Shown here in pieces: positions 53,501-64,000 of a DNA stretch of 64,000 nucleotides. The first letter of the stretch is position 1; the number at the start of each line of letters is the position of its first letter. This DNA comes from Seiridium cupressi (Eukaryota > Ascomycota > Sordariomycetes > Amphisphaeriales > Sporocadaceae), in contig JARVKI010000012.1 of assembly GCA_036674765.1 (NCBI GenBank), positions 62,001 to 126,000 on the forward strand. Direction: 5' to 3'. Under the pieces are notes generated by a model. The model saw only the letters and a list, made by a program, of their open reading frames with translations. It searched no databases and had not been told where the DNA came from. Made by a program: the position numbers and the translations under genes.

Positions 53501-56500
53501 AATGCTTGCTTCCCTCCGGAGTGCCTACAGTACGTTTACGGGGGCAGACAAGCACCAACGCTGCTGCTGCTGGGCTGGCGCGGCGCTCATTCGCTCGAGC
53601 TGCTGGACCAGAAACGACCTGGTCGAAGACAAAAAAGCACGCTATGCACGTTACAAGGCAAGTTGGAGTCTTGGACCTCGACGGGAGGCACGCGCTAGCC
53701 CTAAAGCCTAGCAGAATGCAGCAGCCGAACCCACCCAGCTACTGCTTCATTGCCGGGGATTGTGGATGGGTGGGCTGCTCGGGATGCGTGGGTGGGGATT
53801 CGACCGGGGGTGTTTTGATTGATGACAGGCACAAGAGCACTTGGTACCTGCACCCTGTGTTGGAATGGGACACCGCGCCCGCATGCGATCCCATTGGACG
53901 CTGCCCGCGGAGGGTACCGAGTACATAGTACTTGCGAAAAGGTTTTGGTGTGCTGCTCTGCGCCGTGGCACGGAACCTGATCGTGGTTGGCTTGGCCGCA
54001 GACTTTTTGCGCCTGGGAAGCCGTTTTAACATTTCGCTGGTCCTGTCCGTAGCGCCCTGGAACCTTGCGAGCAGGAAAGGGATGGGTGGAGGGCGGTACA
54101 TGGACAACCATACGAAACGCACGATAAGCATGCGAGGGAAGCAAGGCCCCAAATGCAAGAATGACCCATTAGAGCTGCGTTGCGCTGCGCTGTGCTGCAC
54201 AGCATCGTGAATCAAGAAATCCACAATGGTACACTACTTTTTCGTCCCCTCGGCCTGGCAACGGAGCATACGCAACGAACAGATAACTCGTCCAACTGCT
54301 GCTGCTGGAGATCAGCCCGTGCTTCTGAATTGCCGGGCTTTTCGTCGTAGGTTCCGTGCAGCGCACGCGATTGTGGCTTGCGTCAAGGTCCATACTGGCC
54401 GTTCCACCAGGCGAGGGAAGAGGATAAATTGGTAAGCAGTGTCTGGTGCAAACACTATTTGGAAAAACGCAGGTTCAAGGCAAATTGAGGCATACATCCC
54501 ACCAGAAGCCATGGTATGCGCCCCTCCTTTGATGCAGCAGGCTGACAGGCTTGCCCTGAGACTTCCAACACCTCGCAACCCTATATCCAGATACCGGTAG
54601 TGCCAAATAGCTCGAGGGGCGTAGTTGAGTACGGGATACCTCCACCCCTTAGTGTAAGAGGAAGTATATATCGCATTGCGCCAATCGTACCCAAACTCCA
54701 TCATAGATTGCTTGTGGCGCCAGTGGATGAACCCTAGTACTGCCGCTCTACTATAGCAGGATGGCCTTACTGTCATATTGGTGTCTCGTCACCGGTAGTT
54801 CTGGATCGGGTGGACTGTACCATTTTGAGGCATCTTGAAGCACACAGTTTGGTGGCCGAGATAGCCAAGGCTGCATTGGTCGCCTGCAGGCAGTCAAAGC
54901 TCGGCAACTTCGACCTTTGCATGGTTGCATTGAGGCTTTCCTCGGTTCACGGGTTTAAGCTCACATAGTAAAAGACAACGGTGCCGTCTTCATATCAAAA
55001 CCATCCAACAACGATAAAAACTCGGGGGGAGAGGGCCACGAAAACCTGCTCACAGCCGAAGCTTATTCGCTTGTTCAGGAGCAACCACATGACCACCAAA
55101 GGATCAAGAACCAAAGCACGTCAGAACCAATGGGCAAATTACCAGCTTTGTTGTCCTTGACAACTCTGTGCTGGTTGGCCATTATGGGCTGGTCCGATAT
55201 CTGATAGTCAAGGACACGACTAGTTTTGGTATATTTCACCTGTCTTTTTGTGATAGCCGCCTCCCGGTTGAATCATATAGAGAGTCTTACAGGCCTCCTA
55301 ACCTACCGAGCTTATGTCTAGGTTAGGTTAGATGGGCCGTTTGAGGACTCGGCCAACTTGTGACGATAGCCGTGTAGATGGAGAGTGTAACCCCAAGTGG
55401 GTGGACCGGTGAAGCCTCGACAGGGATATTATGAAGACGGTGTGGGAGTTGTGCAGATACTGATCCTTGCATGGTTCCACTGTTCAATCCCAACCTTGAA
55501 TGGCGCGCAGTACTCAGCACTCGATCTGATTGCGAAAAGGGTGCATTGGTGCAGGGCGGGCTGCCATGTGTCGCTGGTGTAGGTATGCGTGCGTGTGCAC
55601 TTTCTTGCCTTATGCTGCCCGTCTAGTTCTACCCGGGCGTCTGGTATCTGATACGGCCACAGGGATGGTCTAGGAATGAACAAAGAGCAGAGCCAAGAAC
55701 ACCTTTGTCTAAGACAATCTTCAATATTCCAAATCGAGTGTCAAAACGCTGTGCTTGGGAGGTAGAAGGAGGGAAAGTGGTGTGGGTGGTAGGTATCTTC
55801 CGTGACATGCATCCTCCAGAAATGTTCGGCCGGCCAGGTCGACAATCTGAATAGCACAGCATGGCATGAGGAACAGCTGAATACCCAGGCACCCCAGGTC
55901 TCATTGTTGAAGGATTCGCCATGTACACCGTTGATCCGCAGCCACGGCGCCGGTGAGCAGACTCGTCTTTGGTCGAGGTGAAACAAGGCCGAGCCACTCA
56001 CCTGCCTTCGCCTTGCGGTAATCGTCGTGGGGTTGATCTACCGCGCATTGCTTTCGAGAAGCATTCTGGAGGGGAAGCCGCCGAGACGGCGGGCATGACG
56101 ATCAAGCATGTTAGTGTCCCGCGAGCCACTGCGGAAACGAAGCGTGTAGAAGCAAATATCTCGAGCCAGCAGCGCAATCGAATGCGATAAAACTCATTCC
56201 GTTGGCATGACACCATCAAACGGGTCGACTTCACAGCAAAGCCCTCCGGAGTGGATGGATCGATCCACCGCCCATGCCTACCTACATGTAGGCATGCTGC
56301 CCCTCCACGATGGGACGGACGTGCTCTCGGCCCAGGCGGCTTCTGATTGGGTGCCAAACAAAAGGCTAGCGGCAGGTGAAGGACCCGATCTAGTGCTCGC
56401 AAGTGTATTCACAGCCTTAGATTGGCTTGGCGCTTGATCCACCTCCAAGTCTAGAACCGACTGGGTCAAGTCCAGCTCTGGCAAATGACGGCAGCGGCAG

Positions 56501-58044
56501 AACAGCAGCAGCAGAAGCAGCAGCGCCGCCAGATAGCGGCCCTACCCACGCCCCAGGCCCTTGCCCTTGTCCTTGCCCCCCCCCCCAAGCAAACTCCAAA
56601 TCTCCAACCCAGCACGGCGCCTGGCGGGTTTCAGTTGTTCCAAGCGCTCCGCAGCGTCGGGCTGAGCCCCTCCTCGGACAACCCCTCCCAATACCATCTT
56701 CTCCGATTTCTGTTTCGCCTGTCAGCTGCTGCCAACTCTGACTGAGAAAAGACCGTCGCCTGTGAATTGGATTGCCACGTGCCCACGTTGTTCCTGCAAA
56801 TGAGTTTTCCTTCCTGCGGCCAGTTCAATCGTGCATCTCTCGTACAGCATACCAAGTCTCGGGCCTTTCGGCGTCGAGATACGCTGGTAGAAATGTTTAT
56901 AATTGACTCGGCCACTGCCTTCCACAGCCAACGGTGGCATCGGAACATGATCCTTTCCTAGGTTCACAAATTCATGCTCTGGACCAAGGATGATCGACCT
57001 AGAACGTCACGTCAGACTCTGTGAAACAGATGGTCAAACCAGCCAATGGACCGCGTTTGTGATTAGGCTCTCTCAGCGAAGTCCCGGAGCATGGCTGCAC
57101 AACGTGATCACCGATCAGATGTATTACCCTACTTATCTAGGACTGAGGAACCCGTAACACGATGAGCCGATCGTGACTATGCCAATCTTTTGGAAGTCGT
57201 CAAGCTTCCACGGGGCCGGCTCGTGGCACTATGTGGCAGCCGTGGTAGTCCATATGAGTGCTTAGCAAGATGACTTCAACGAACATCAATATCCGCTTCG
57301 TTCCAAGGAATTTCTCCCGCCAAGATTTGGTCGCTGTAGTTTGGCTCTGACCATCACAGCGAGGCCAATTGCGCTGGTCGTCAGCTGCTATGTCAGCGGC
57401 CCGTCCTCGGAACCACGTCGAGAAAAGAAACATAGTGCTTTCTCACCTTATTGGACTCTCAACTCGTTCCTCACTAGATAGACTCTAGGAATGGGCTATG
57501 CTTAGATCAGCGCACATCGTTCCAATAATCCAAAGCCGGAAGAGAACCCGATTTGCACACAAGGTTTGCCTAAGAACATTCTACCAGGATGGGTCGAGTT
57601 TCGACATCTCACCAGTGGGTCTTTTGTTCGTCGCCGTGGTCAGCAGCTAATACCGTTTGGGTCCGCATGGCTGATTTCTGCTTCATTGTTCAAGTCATAT
57701 GCAGCTATAGGTAGGTAAAGCGCCGTACCGCTCCGATCACTTGTGCAAACTCGCGGATTGCCTCCATATGCGTGATGGAGAAAGCAAATCCAGCTGTCTG
57801 GGGCTGAGAAGCTGTGTTCTTGAGCAGGAAGAAGTCGTTATACTGTTGGGATTCTCGCCACACCGCTAGTGCCCTGCTCAGGCCCAACGTTATCAGCAAA
57901 TATGTCTCAGCTGTCAGAACATTTTTTAGCGCCATTATAACAGCCTATGATGAACTCCTACATAGACATGCATATAGCACCAAAGCACGGGATCTCTCCG
58001 AAAACCCAATATCCTTCTGAGACTAACTCTCGCGGCGGCTGTTG
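53501..58044. other. Gene-poor region
   Basis: Many short frames on both strands, none above about 165 codons and none with a recognised motif. A minus-strand frame at 57705-57935 (MALKNVLTAETYLLITLGLS, AFSITHMEAIREFAQVIGAV) reads somewhat like protein and could be a relic. A TAGGTTAGGTTAG stretch at 55319-55331 is too short and of the wrong unit to be a telomere relic. Confidence 0.4.
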
Positions 58045-58241
58045 CTAATGAACATCGCGGGCTCCTCCTAGATCCTTGAACCCTTCCAAGTTCATGTCCT
58101 CACGCAACCCCTTGGTCCAGATCCACATCACAGCCTTGATATCGGGTACATGTGTACCATGCAAAGGGCAGGTTGACAGCACCATTGGCGGCAGTGAGGC
58201 AGAGTTGAAGTACGCAGCATGAGCAAGGCAAGGTTTATCCC
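58045..58241 (-). pseudogene. Possible terminal exon or relic, unknown
   Basis: After an acceptor-like AAACAG the minus-strand frame reads WDKPCLAHAAYFNSASLPPM, VLSTCPLHGTHVPDIKAVMW and IWTKGLREDMNLEGFKDLGG, ending at TAG 58047-58045. It looks like real protein, but no upstream exon was found and I cannot name the family. It could be the remnant of a lost gene. Confidence 0.25.
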
Positions 58242-59220
58242 ACTGTTTTGATACCGACCCCCACGAGGGCGGGGCTCCCAACTACTCCATCGTAGCGAAG
58301 CTGTATCACAGACGTCGTGGCGCCGCCTGATACAGGCAGCGTTAATTTATATGCTATCAGATGTCCAGCAATCGAGGACACGTAGAATAATATGTTTTCC
58401 TATCAGGATTTCGAGGCTCTACTATCATCCAATAGATGTCAATCTTCTGGAAACTTGGTCAATGATAACCTTGGGGTGATGCCGGGGCATAAAAGGCAGG
58501 TATAGGGGAAGCCATCTCCATTTTCATCAGCACTTTAGGCGTGGTTGGGTCGCGGCTGTAATCCAACTGCCCCTTTGGCAATATCGAGCTCAAAAGCCAT
58601 GTTACTCTTATCACCCATACCTTTCATCCCAGCAGATTTCGGGGGTCGGCTCAACCATAACCTTGTTATTAAAACATCGTCACGGCACAAGGCATATATA
58701 TTATGACAAGCTCAAGCACGCCAAAATGTCGCTCTCTGGGAGTGGAGACGGATCGACTGGGCTTCTCTATCATGTTCTAACAGTCCTCTGGACTACCCTG
58801 TACCATTGGTAGCCGTACTCACTGGATCACGCCGGGTACATGTAGGTCGTACTGTAAGCCCAAGGCAAGGGCCTCACGACGGACTGCTATGAGATCTTTC
58901 TGGCCATGGCCCGGCTCCATATCCCCACGTTGCTTGCCTCGGCTCCTACAGCGATTCGACGCTGTCAAACAGGGTATCCTACATTCTTCAAAGCTTAACA
59001 ATTGGGTAGGGTCTGGAGTCTAGAATATGTTGGCCGAATGGCGGTGACCCGCGTCAGGCTCAAGCCACATGTGCGGCTCGAGCCCTTTCATTTAATTGCG
59101 CGATCAGCAGTTTTTCTCACACATGGGTTTCGCAATCTAGCCGGGTTGTAGAGAGCCGTGCGCACAAGTTGGGCAGCCATTCACTGGAGTGGCAATCACC
59201 GCCACATTGGCATGGTTCTA
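58242..59220. other. Spacer without a supportable gene
   Basis: Short frames only. No motif, RNA gene or repeat was recognised. Confidence 0.4.
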
Positions 59221-59726
59221 GAAGCCCTTAGTTTGGGCAGCTATCTGATCGGCGAGTTGAAAAACAATACGTCTTCGTCCTATGACCCGTGCGGGAAGGC
59301 GAAAATGGAAGTAAGGTCTAGGCTTTTGGTTATGCTGACCACGCGGCAGAAGAGCCTGAAGCCGAAGCCAGCTCGCTTGGACACGGCGTTCGCGAGGGGA
59401 CTATGGCCACGCCTCAGGTATCAATTGATATATAATTCATTAGAGGATATTTCTTAGTCTAGTATGACCCGCAAGTCCCGAAGGAATGGCCGCAGGACGT
59501 GATTATCGTTTTGGTGGTGCTTCAGGGTCTTCCCCTGCACGGCATATCTGGGGGACAGGCAGAAAATACAGCTGGAAGCTCAACTAGATCAGCCGGTAGC
59601 ATTAGTTCGGCTTCTAATCTAACAGGGAAAGTCGATTCGCATATCTCCCCAGTAAGACGTGGTCCAATTAAACGTTTGCGAATTCGTTGGAATAAAAAAG
59701 AGAAGAACAAGAAAACCGCCTTATAA
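59221..59726 (+). other. Exon-like pieces of an unresolved gene or relic
   Basis: Three protein-like pieces lie in order on the plus strand. The first is YLIGELKNNTSSSYDPCGKA, or in another frame VREGENG, ending at a GTAAGG donor at 59311. The second runs from a GCGGCAG acceptor (at 59350) to a CAG/GTATCA donor near 59418 and can be read EEPEAEASSLGHGVREGTMA. The third starts after TCTAG at about 59463, reads YDPQVPKEWPQDVIIVLVVL, QGLPLHGISGGQAENTAGSS and ends in a basic tail (RRGPIKRLRIRWNKKEKNKK). Exon phases do not all agree and no start codon was found. I recognise no family. Confidence 0.25.
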
Positions 59727-60740
59727 ATGGGCATGTTAGTAAATTAGAAAATTTCTACAAATCACAGCGCAGTCATAGAGATAGCTCCTTACTGATGAGC
59801 CTTGCGGCATTGGCAAATGTTTCAAGGTCATCGCAAGAACGTATCCTGCCGCGTCAGCCGACGTACAGCAGCAGCTTGCTCGTCTTTCCAACACCTTCGC
59901 AGCACTCAAAGCTGGCGAGTAAGACATGACGACGACTAGACCTCGTCTCATCAGTGCATTTTGGGAATGTGCAAGACTAGCCAGACCAGATCAAATCTGA
60001 AAACTGACATCTTCTTGGTTTGAAGAGGTTCTCCCATACATATGGAAGAATCTCAGAACGATGCACTCTCAGTACTCACAAGCAACCAAACAGAATTGTG
60101 TATTTCGCGTGAAGCTGAGTATGAGTTTACACTAAGGAGAACAAGTCAAGAATGGTGGGTCTTCATGCAGCAAGGTCCATACATACATAGCTCTTGCAAC
60201 GGCTCGCCTACATTAGTATATTGGGCCTGCGGGGTGAAAGACTATACCTCACAAATGACAGCTACCTCTCCGAATTTGATGCTACGAATGGGAAAATGGA
60301 AACTATTACCACTTACGCCATGCACAACACTACATTTACCAGCTAGGCTGTTATCATTATTGTCGATCTCTCCGAATACTGCCTCGAATAGCCGTAGTGC
60401 AGGTGCCTCGGCATGATTTCAGCATACCAAGACTACTAGTGGCCGACGTTGGCCTTCCCCAACTTTCAACCCCGGATTTATAGGATTGCACCCCTGTCGG
60501 TTCAGTTCCACTGTAGGTGTCAGTCAACCTCGGTATCTCGCCCCGCATAGACTTTGGTGACGGCGTCAGACGAGCAAACTTCAGATCACACCAAGCCGGG
60601 TTTACCAGCCTGACACCATATAACAGAACGCAAAGCTAAGTTGAGCACCTTGTGCGGTCATCTGCCTTGTTTGATTGCTACTCTGATTGCCATATTCAAA
60701 GCATGAGCAACACACCACCACCTTTACCGCCACCATAAGC
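59727..60740. other. Spacer and promoter of the acyl-CoA dehydrogenase gene
   Basis: Short frames, the longest 124 codons at 60042-60416 (+), without motifs. The last 100-200 bases are upstream of the ATG at 60741 and contain CACCACCACC-type leader sequence. Confidence 0.4.
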
Positions 60741-62117
60741 ATGTCAACACCAATCCCCTTCTCCGAGCCGCCGTGGCTCCTGGGTCTGCCCAGTCCCATA
60801 TACACGGACTCGCACCGGAAATGGCAAGCCGCCATCCGGCCATTCATCGACGAGCACCTGCACAGCCGTGCTCGCGAATGGGAACGCGCCGAGACAGTTC
60901 CCGAGCATGTCTTCGCCGACTTTGCGAAGGCGAACATGCTGATCCCGGCGCTACCCGCGCCCCTGCCTGTGGCGTGGCTTAAGCGCCTTGGGATCCACGA
61001 CTTCTTGGGCGTGCTGAAGGTTGAGGACTTTGACTATCTGCATGGGCTTATCTTTGCGGATGAGATGGCGCGTAGTGGGCTGGCAGGGCCTGCTGGTAGT
61101 CTGACCACGGGTTTCGCCTTCGGCATTCCACCGCTTCTGAAGTTTGGGGACAAACAGCTACAGGAGAAGTTCCTGCCAGAGTTATTGCGGGGCCAGAAAA
61201 GGAGTTGCATCGCGATTACTGAACCAGACGCCGGGAGCGACGTTGCAAATATCACGACGACTGCTGTCAAGAGCAAGTGCGGGAGATTCTATCTCGTGAC
61301 TGGCACGAAGAAGTGGTAAGTGTAAGCTCCTAGTTTTGAAAGGGCGTTGCTTACCAAGATCATAACTAGGATCACAAATGGAATATGGACAGACAATTCC
61401 ACCATGGCTGTGCGGACAGGTCCGGAAGGCTCGGGCGCTGCCGGACTTTCAATGCTCGTTGTCCCGTTGAAGAATACACCTGGCGTCTCAATGCGCCGGC
61501 TCAAAGTTGGGGGACAGATCTCTGCAGGCACAACTTATATCGAGCTCGACGACGTCAAAGTCCCTGTGGAGAACTTGATCGGAGAGGAAGGACAGGGTAT
61601 GCGCTACGTCATGACCAATTTTAACCATGAGCGCCTCTCCATCGCAGTTGGGACAACGCGTTATGCCCGTGTAGCATTAAGTGCGGCTTTCGAGTACGTC
61701 TTGAAGCGCGAGGCCTTCGGCAAGCCCTTGATGGACCAACCGGTTGTGCGACACCGGCTAGCAAAGGCAGGTGCCCTGTTAGAAAGCCAATCTGCCTGGG
61801 TGGAGCAGTTCGCATACCAGATGACAAAGCTGAAGAAAGACGACGCTGATCGAGAACTGGGAGGGCTGACGGGGTTGCTCAAGGCGCAGGCTGGTATTGT
61901 GTTGAAGGAATGCGCGGACACGGCGGTGCTGCTCTTCGGGGGTAACGGCTACACACGTAGCGGCCAGGGCGAAATCGCCGAGATGATATGGCGAGAGGTG
62001 CCGGGTGCAAGAATTCCCGGTGGCTCGGAAGATGTCATGCTTGATCTGGCCGTCCGACAATTGGTGAAGCTTTACAAAGCAAAGACTCGAGCTTTGGAAG
62101 CTGCATCGAAGCTCTAA
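60741..62117 (+). CDS. Peroxisomal acyl-CoA dehydrogenase with PTS1
   Basis: FAD-dependent acyl-CoA dehydrogenase family member that introduces a 2,3-double bond into an acyl-CoA. Two exons, 60741-61315 and 61370-62117, split a Trp codon through a GTAAGT...CTAG intron and give 440 residues, the usual length. The start chosen begins MSTPIPFSEPPWLLGLPSPI. Motifs: FAD/substrate loop AITEPDAGSDVANI, WITNGIWTDNSTMAVRTG, RLKVGGQISAGTTYIELDDV, the helix NHERLSIAVGTTRYARVALS, REAFGKPLMDQPVVRHRLA, and late GGNGYTRSGQGEIAEMIWRE, ARIPGGSEDVMLDLAVRQL. The loop that carries the catalytic Glu in medium-chain enzymes (Y-E-G-T-A) reads IPGGS here, so that Glu is absent. Instead the Glu of HERL sits where isovaleryl-CoA and long-chain enzymes keep theirs. 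The C-terminus Ser-Lys-Leu is a canonical PTS1, so the enzyme should be peroxisomal. Its acyl substrate is unknown. Confidence 0.93.
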
Positions 62118-62584
62118 GTGCTTAAGCGTTTGTATGTGTACTGATTGGACAGCATTAGAAATGCATGTTTACACTTGCCACAAATGTTGCACCGGGATCT
62201 ACCAGGGTATCAAACTATATGCCAAATGCCTTGAATGTTGCAGAAGTGACAATGTGTATCGTGAATGGCATTACTTACTATTCAGTGCAATTGATCGTGG
62301 GAAGCAACGACAGGAGAGGAGTAATTGAAAGCCAGCCGCATTGTGATTGCTTCCTGTTTCTACTTCTCTTGTGCCTGTTCTGAAGTTGCGCCTTCCAGAG
62401 TGGGTATTCTAAGCTCGTGTCGTCAACAAAAAAGCTACAATGAACCTACAACACTCCTGGACGACACACCACTCGCTCACACATTTCTGGATTCGTTGGA
62501 CTGACCAAGCAGGCTTTTATTTGGCTTTTACTCCGGCTTTATTATCGGATTGTACTCTTCCAACCCACTTTCAAAGACGACAAC
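62118..62584. other. Spacer and promoter of the PC-esterase-type gene
   Basis: Contains the 3' end of the acyl-CoA dehydrogenase gene and the upstream region of the next plus-strand gene. Short frames here have no family resemblance. Confidence 0.5.
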
Positions 62585-63849
62585 ATGAGGAGGTCTGCGT
62601 TGGCACTTCTGATTGCCATAGTGCTCATCATCTCTTTGGGCCTTCAAGTTCGCTTGTCCATTCGCAGCTCGAGGTTCTCGATGAAAAGAGTCAACGCTTT
62701 CGTCCACTTCAAGCACCAAGGGCCGACATGTCAGCTATCATCTCTTGATCTATACGAGCCACACTCCCAGACTTGTCCGACCCGGACCTCGATGCTCGAA
62801 GCCATGTCTTCGGGTGGCCGCGTCGGGCGGGATTCCCCTTACACCTCGAGGGGTTGTGATATGATATGGTACACGACAGAGGAGGTATGCGTTATCCTAG
62901 GCCGCTTCTCACAGATCTTATTGGTTGGCGACTCGATGCTCCGCCACATCATTGGCGCCATAAATATACTCATTCGAGAAGACCTGGGGTATGGTGCCGT
63001 TACCGACTGGAACTTCAACCAAGCGGAGAGGTGAGCAACGTCAATATGTGACATACAGGTAACCACTGTTGACATGATCCAGGCGAGAATGTTTCTGTCT
63101 GAACCAGTTCAACGTAAAGACATGCTCCGTGCAAGGTATATACAAGACATCAGATGTCTTGGCCAATGATCCTGGCAGCCTTGCCTGCCCCAAATTGATC
63201 CCTGGTTGGTCTACAGATCTGTCAAGTATCACACCCAACCCTATGAAACCATACCGCAGCAGCGTTTCACTAACTGTTTTGGAAAACTAGTTGAGCAGAT
63301 CAACCGCTTTCCGATCCCCAACGACGAGCTCATGCGACTCCGGGCTAGCGTACATGCGAGCCAGATGGAGGGCTCGTCAAAACCGAGTGCTTTCATCCTC
63401 GGCCATGGTCTGTGGAACAACCTCGAAATAGAGGCATCCATCCATTGGCTCGACTCGGTGCTGAGCGTGATCAACCGGGAAGCGGATTTCCAGGCGCCGA
63501 CGCTTCTCGTTACTCCAAATGCCGCTGGCAAGGATAAGCCTGATAGGTGGCTAATGACGCAAGGGAACGAGGCCCTGGTTAGATTCGAGGAGGTCATGGC
63601 GGATGCGGCGATCGAGCAGGGGATTGATCACTTGGGGACTTGGAATATGGTAAGTCTGAGAGTATTCATCTATACACTCTGGTCTTTGGAACGACATGCC
63701 GCTTCGGCCCTGCAGATGATATTGATGCTAACACTTTACGGAAACAGTCTATCCAAGCGACGTTGTACGATGGGGTCCATCTCGACATGCGTGGAAACCT
63801 GCTTAAAGCGATGATGGTGGTCAACTGGCTCGCTCTATTATCGGACTAA
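62585..63849 (+). CDS. Type II membrane protein, GDSL/SGNH PC-esterase type
   Basis: Four exons are proposed: 62585-63030, 63083-63204, 63291-63649 and 63748-63849, giving 342 residues. The N-terminus has one membrane anchor (ALALLIAIVLIISLGLQV) after MRRS, so the rest should face the Golgi or ER lumen. The GDS block is ILLVGDSMLRHIIGAINILI, with Asp-Ser as the nucleophile motif. The second block ends HGLWNNLEIEASIHWLDSVL, and the final block is LYDGVHLDMRGNLLKAMMV, with the DxxH pair of PC-esterase/trichome-birefringence-like proteins. These are polysaccharide O-acetyltransferases or esterases. CFCLNQFNVKTCSV and LANDPGSLACPK give extra family-like cysteines. The end of exon 2 is uncertain: GTTGGT after CCTG (used here) keeps the conserved LACPK, while a stronger GTATAT donor at 63140 would delete it in the same phase. 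The TTTCACTAAC and TGCTAAC branch points support introns 2 and 3. The substrate glycan is unknown. Confidence 0.8.
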
Positions 63850-64000
63850 TGAGAGGCCCGCAAACGATCGATTGGCGCAAAGCGCCTTCTAGCGAAATCC
63901 CATCATTGAGCGCTCGTTCGATCTCATGGTGGTAGGAAATAATTGCTTGCTTAAGTTGCCTTCTAGCAGCTACATTGCTATTGCCGGCATATTACGAGCC
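63850..64000. other. Downstream end of window
   Basis: 3' region of the PC-esterase-type gene. Nothing further was recognised before the window ends. Confidence 0.5.

Noticed and set aside
55319..55331. TAGGTTAGGTTAG as an internal telomere relic
   Set aside because: The unit is TTAGG rather than the fungal TTAGGG, and there are only about two copies.
1..64000. CRISPR arrays, prophage or bacterial operons
   Set aside because: Intron-containing eukaryotic genes throughout; no regularly spaced direct repeats and no ribosome-binding-site pattern.

Overview
The window looks like nuclear DNA of a filamentous ascomycete (Pezizomycotina, probably a Sordariomycete). Genes carry several short introns of roughly 50-190 bases with GTRNGT donors, CTAAC/CTGAC-type branch points and AG acceptors. 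Recognisable fungal housekeeping proteins (ATP synthase subunit d, NAC-alpha, eL14, mitochondrial uS14, Rsr1-type Ras, Whi3) are interspersed with long gene-poor stretches. All exon structures were assembled by hand from reading frames and splice signals. Where a splice site is uncertain, the entry says so.

Layout. 0-3.9 kb: no gene I can support. 3.9-9 kb: an HSL-type esterase (+), then three housekeeping genes all on the minus strand (ATP7, EGD2, RPL14). 9-11.4 kb: empty. 11.4-19.5 kb: a dense block with a peroxisomal acyl/aryl-CoA ligase (+), a small conserved acidic protein (-), mitochondrial ribosomal protein uS14 (+), an Arb2-domain protein (+) and a mitochondrial single-pass membrane protein (-). 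20-23.3 kb: a gene fragment and a broken DUF6536-like membrane-protein gene. 24.2-25.4 kb: a secretory-pathway single-pass protein. 27.1-27.4 kb: a broken lysine-rich gene. 28.2-29 kb: a Ser/His-rich disordered protein. 33.7-39.2 kb: two same-strand genes for proline-rich proteins with one membrane segment each (one with an extracellular EGF-like and mucin-like part, one tail-anchored). 39.5-41.3 kb: a 5'-truncated relic and an eight-exon RSR1 gene. 46.2-47.1 kb: a broken four-span membrane-protein gene. 50.6-52.3 kb: a WHI3-family RNA-binding protein with a long leader. 53.5-60.7 kb: gene-poor, with a few exon-like relics. 60.7-63.9 kb: a peroxisomal acyl-CoA dehydrogenase and a GDSL/PC-esterase-type type II membrane protein.

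How genes may work together. ATP7, EGD2 and RPL14 are constitutive growth genes on one strand. The CoA ligase (C-terminus AKL) and the acyl-CoA dehydrogenase (C-terminus SKL) both carry PTS1 signals, so both could act on CoA-activated carboxylic acids in peroxisomes; they are 47 kb apart and no cluster links them. RSR1, WHI3 and the two surface or membrane Pro-rich proteins have plausible links to polarity, cell cycle and cell surface, but only by family knowledge.

The clearest unusual pattern is a set of four degraded reading frames. In each, the frame stays recognisable but is broken by TAA or TGA codons that a single C-to-T change could create from CAA or CGA, as repeat-induced point mutation would. 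I found no convincing new multi-gene system, CRISPR array, tRNA gene or intact transposon.
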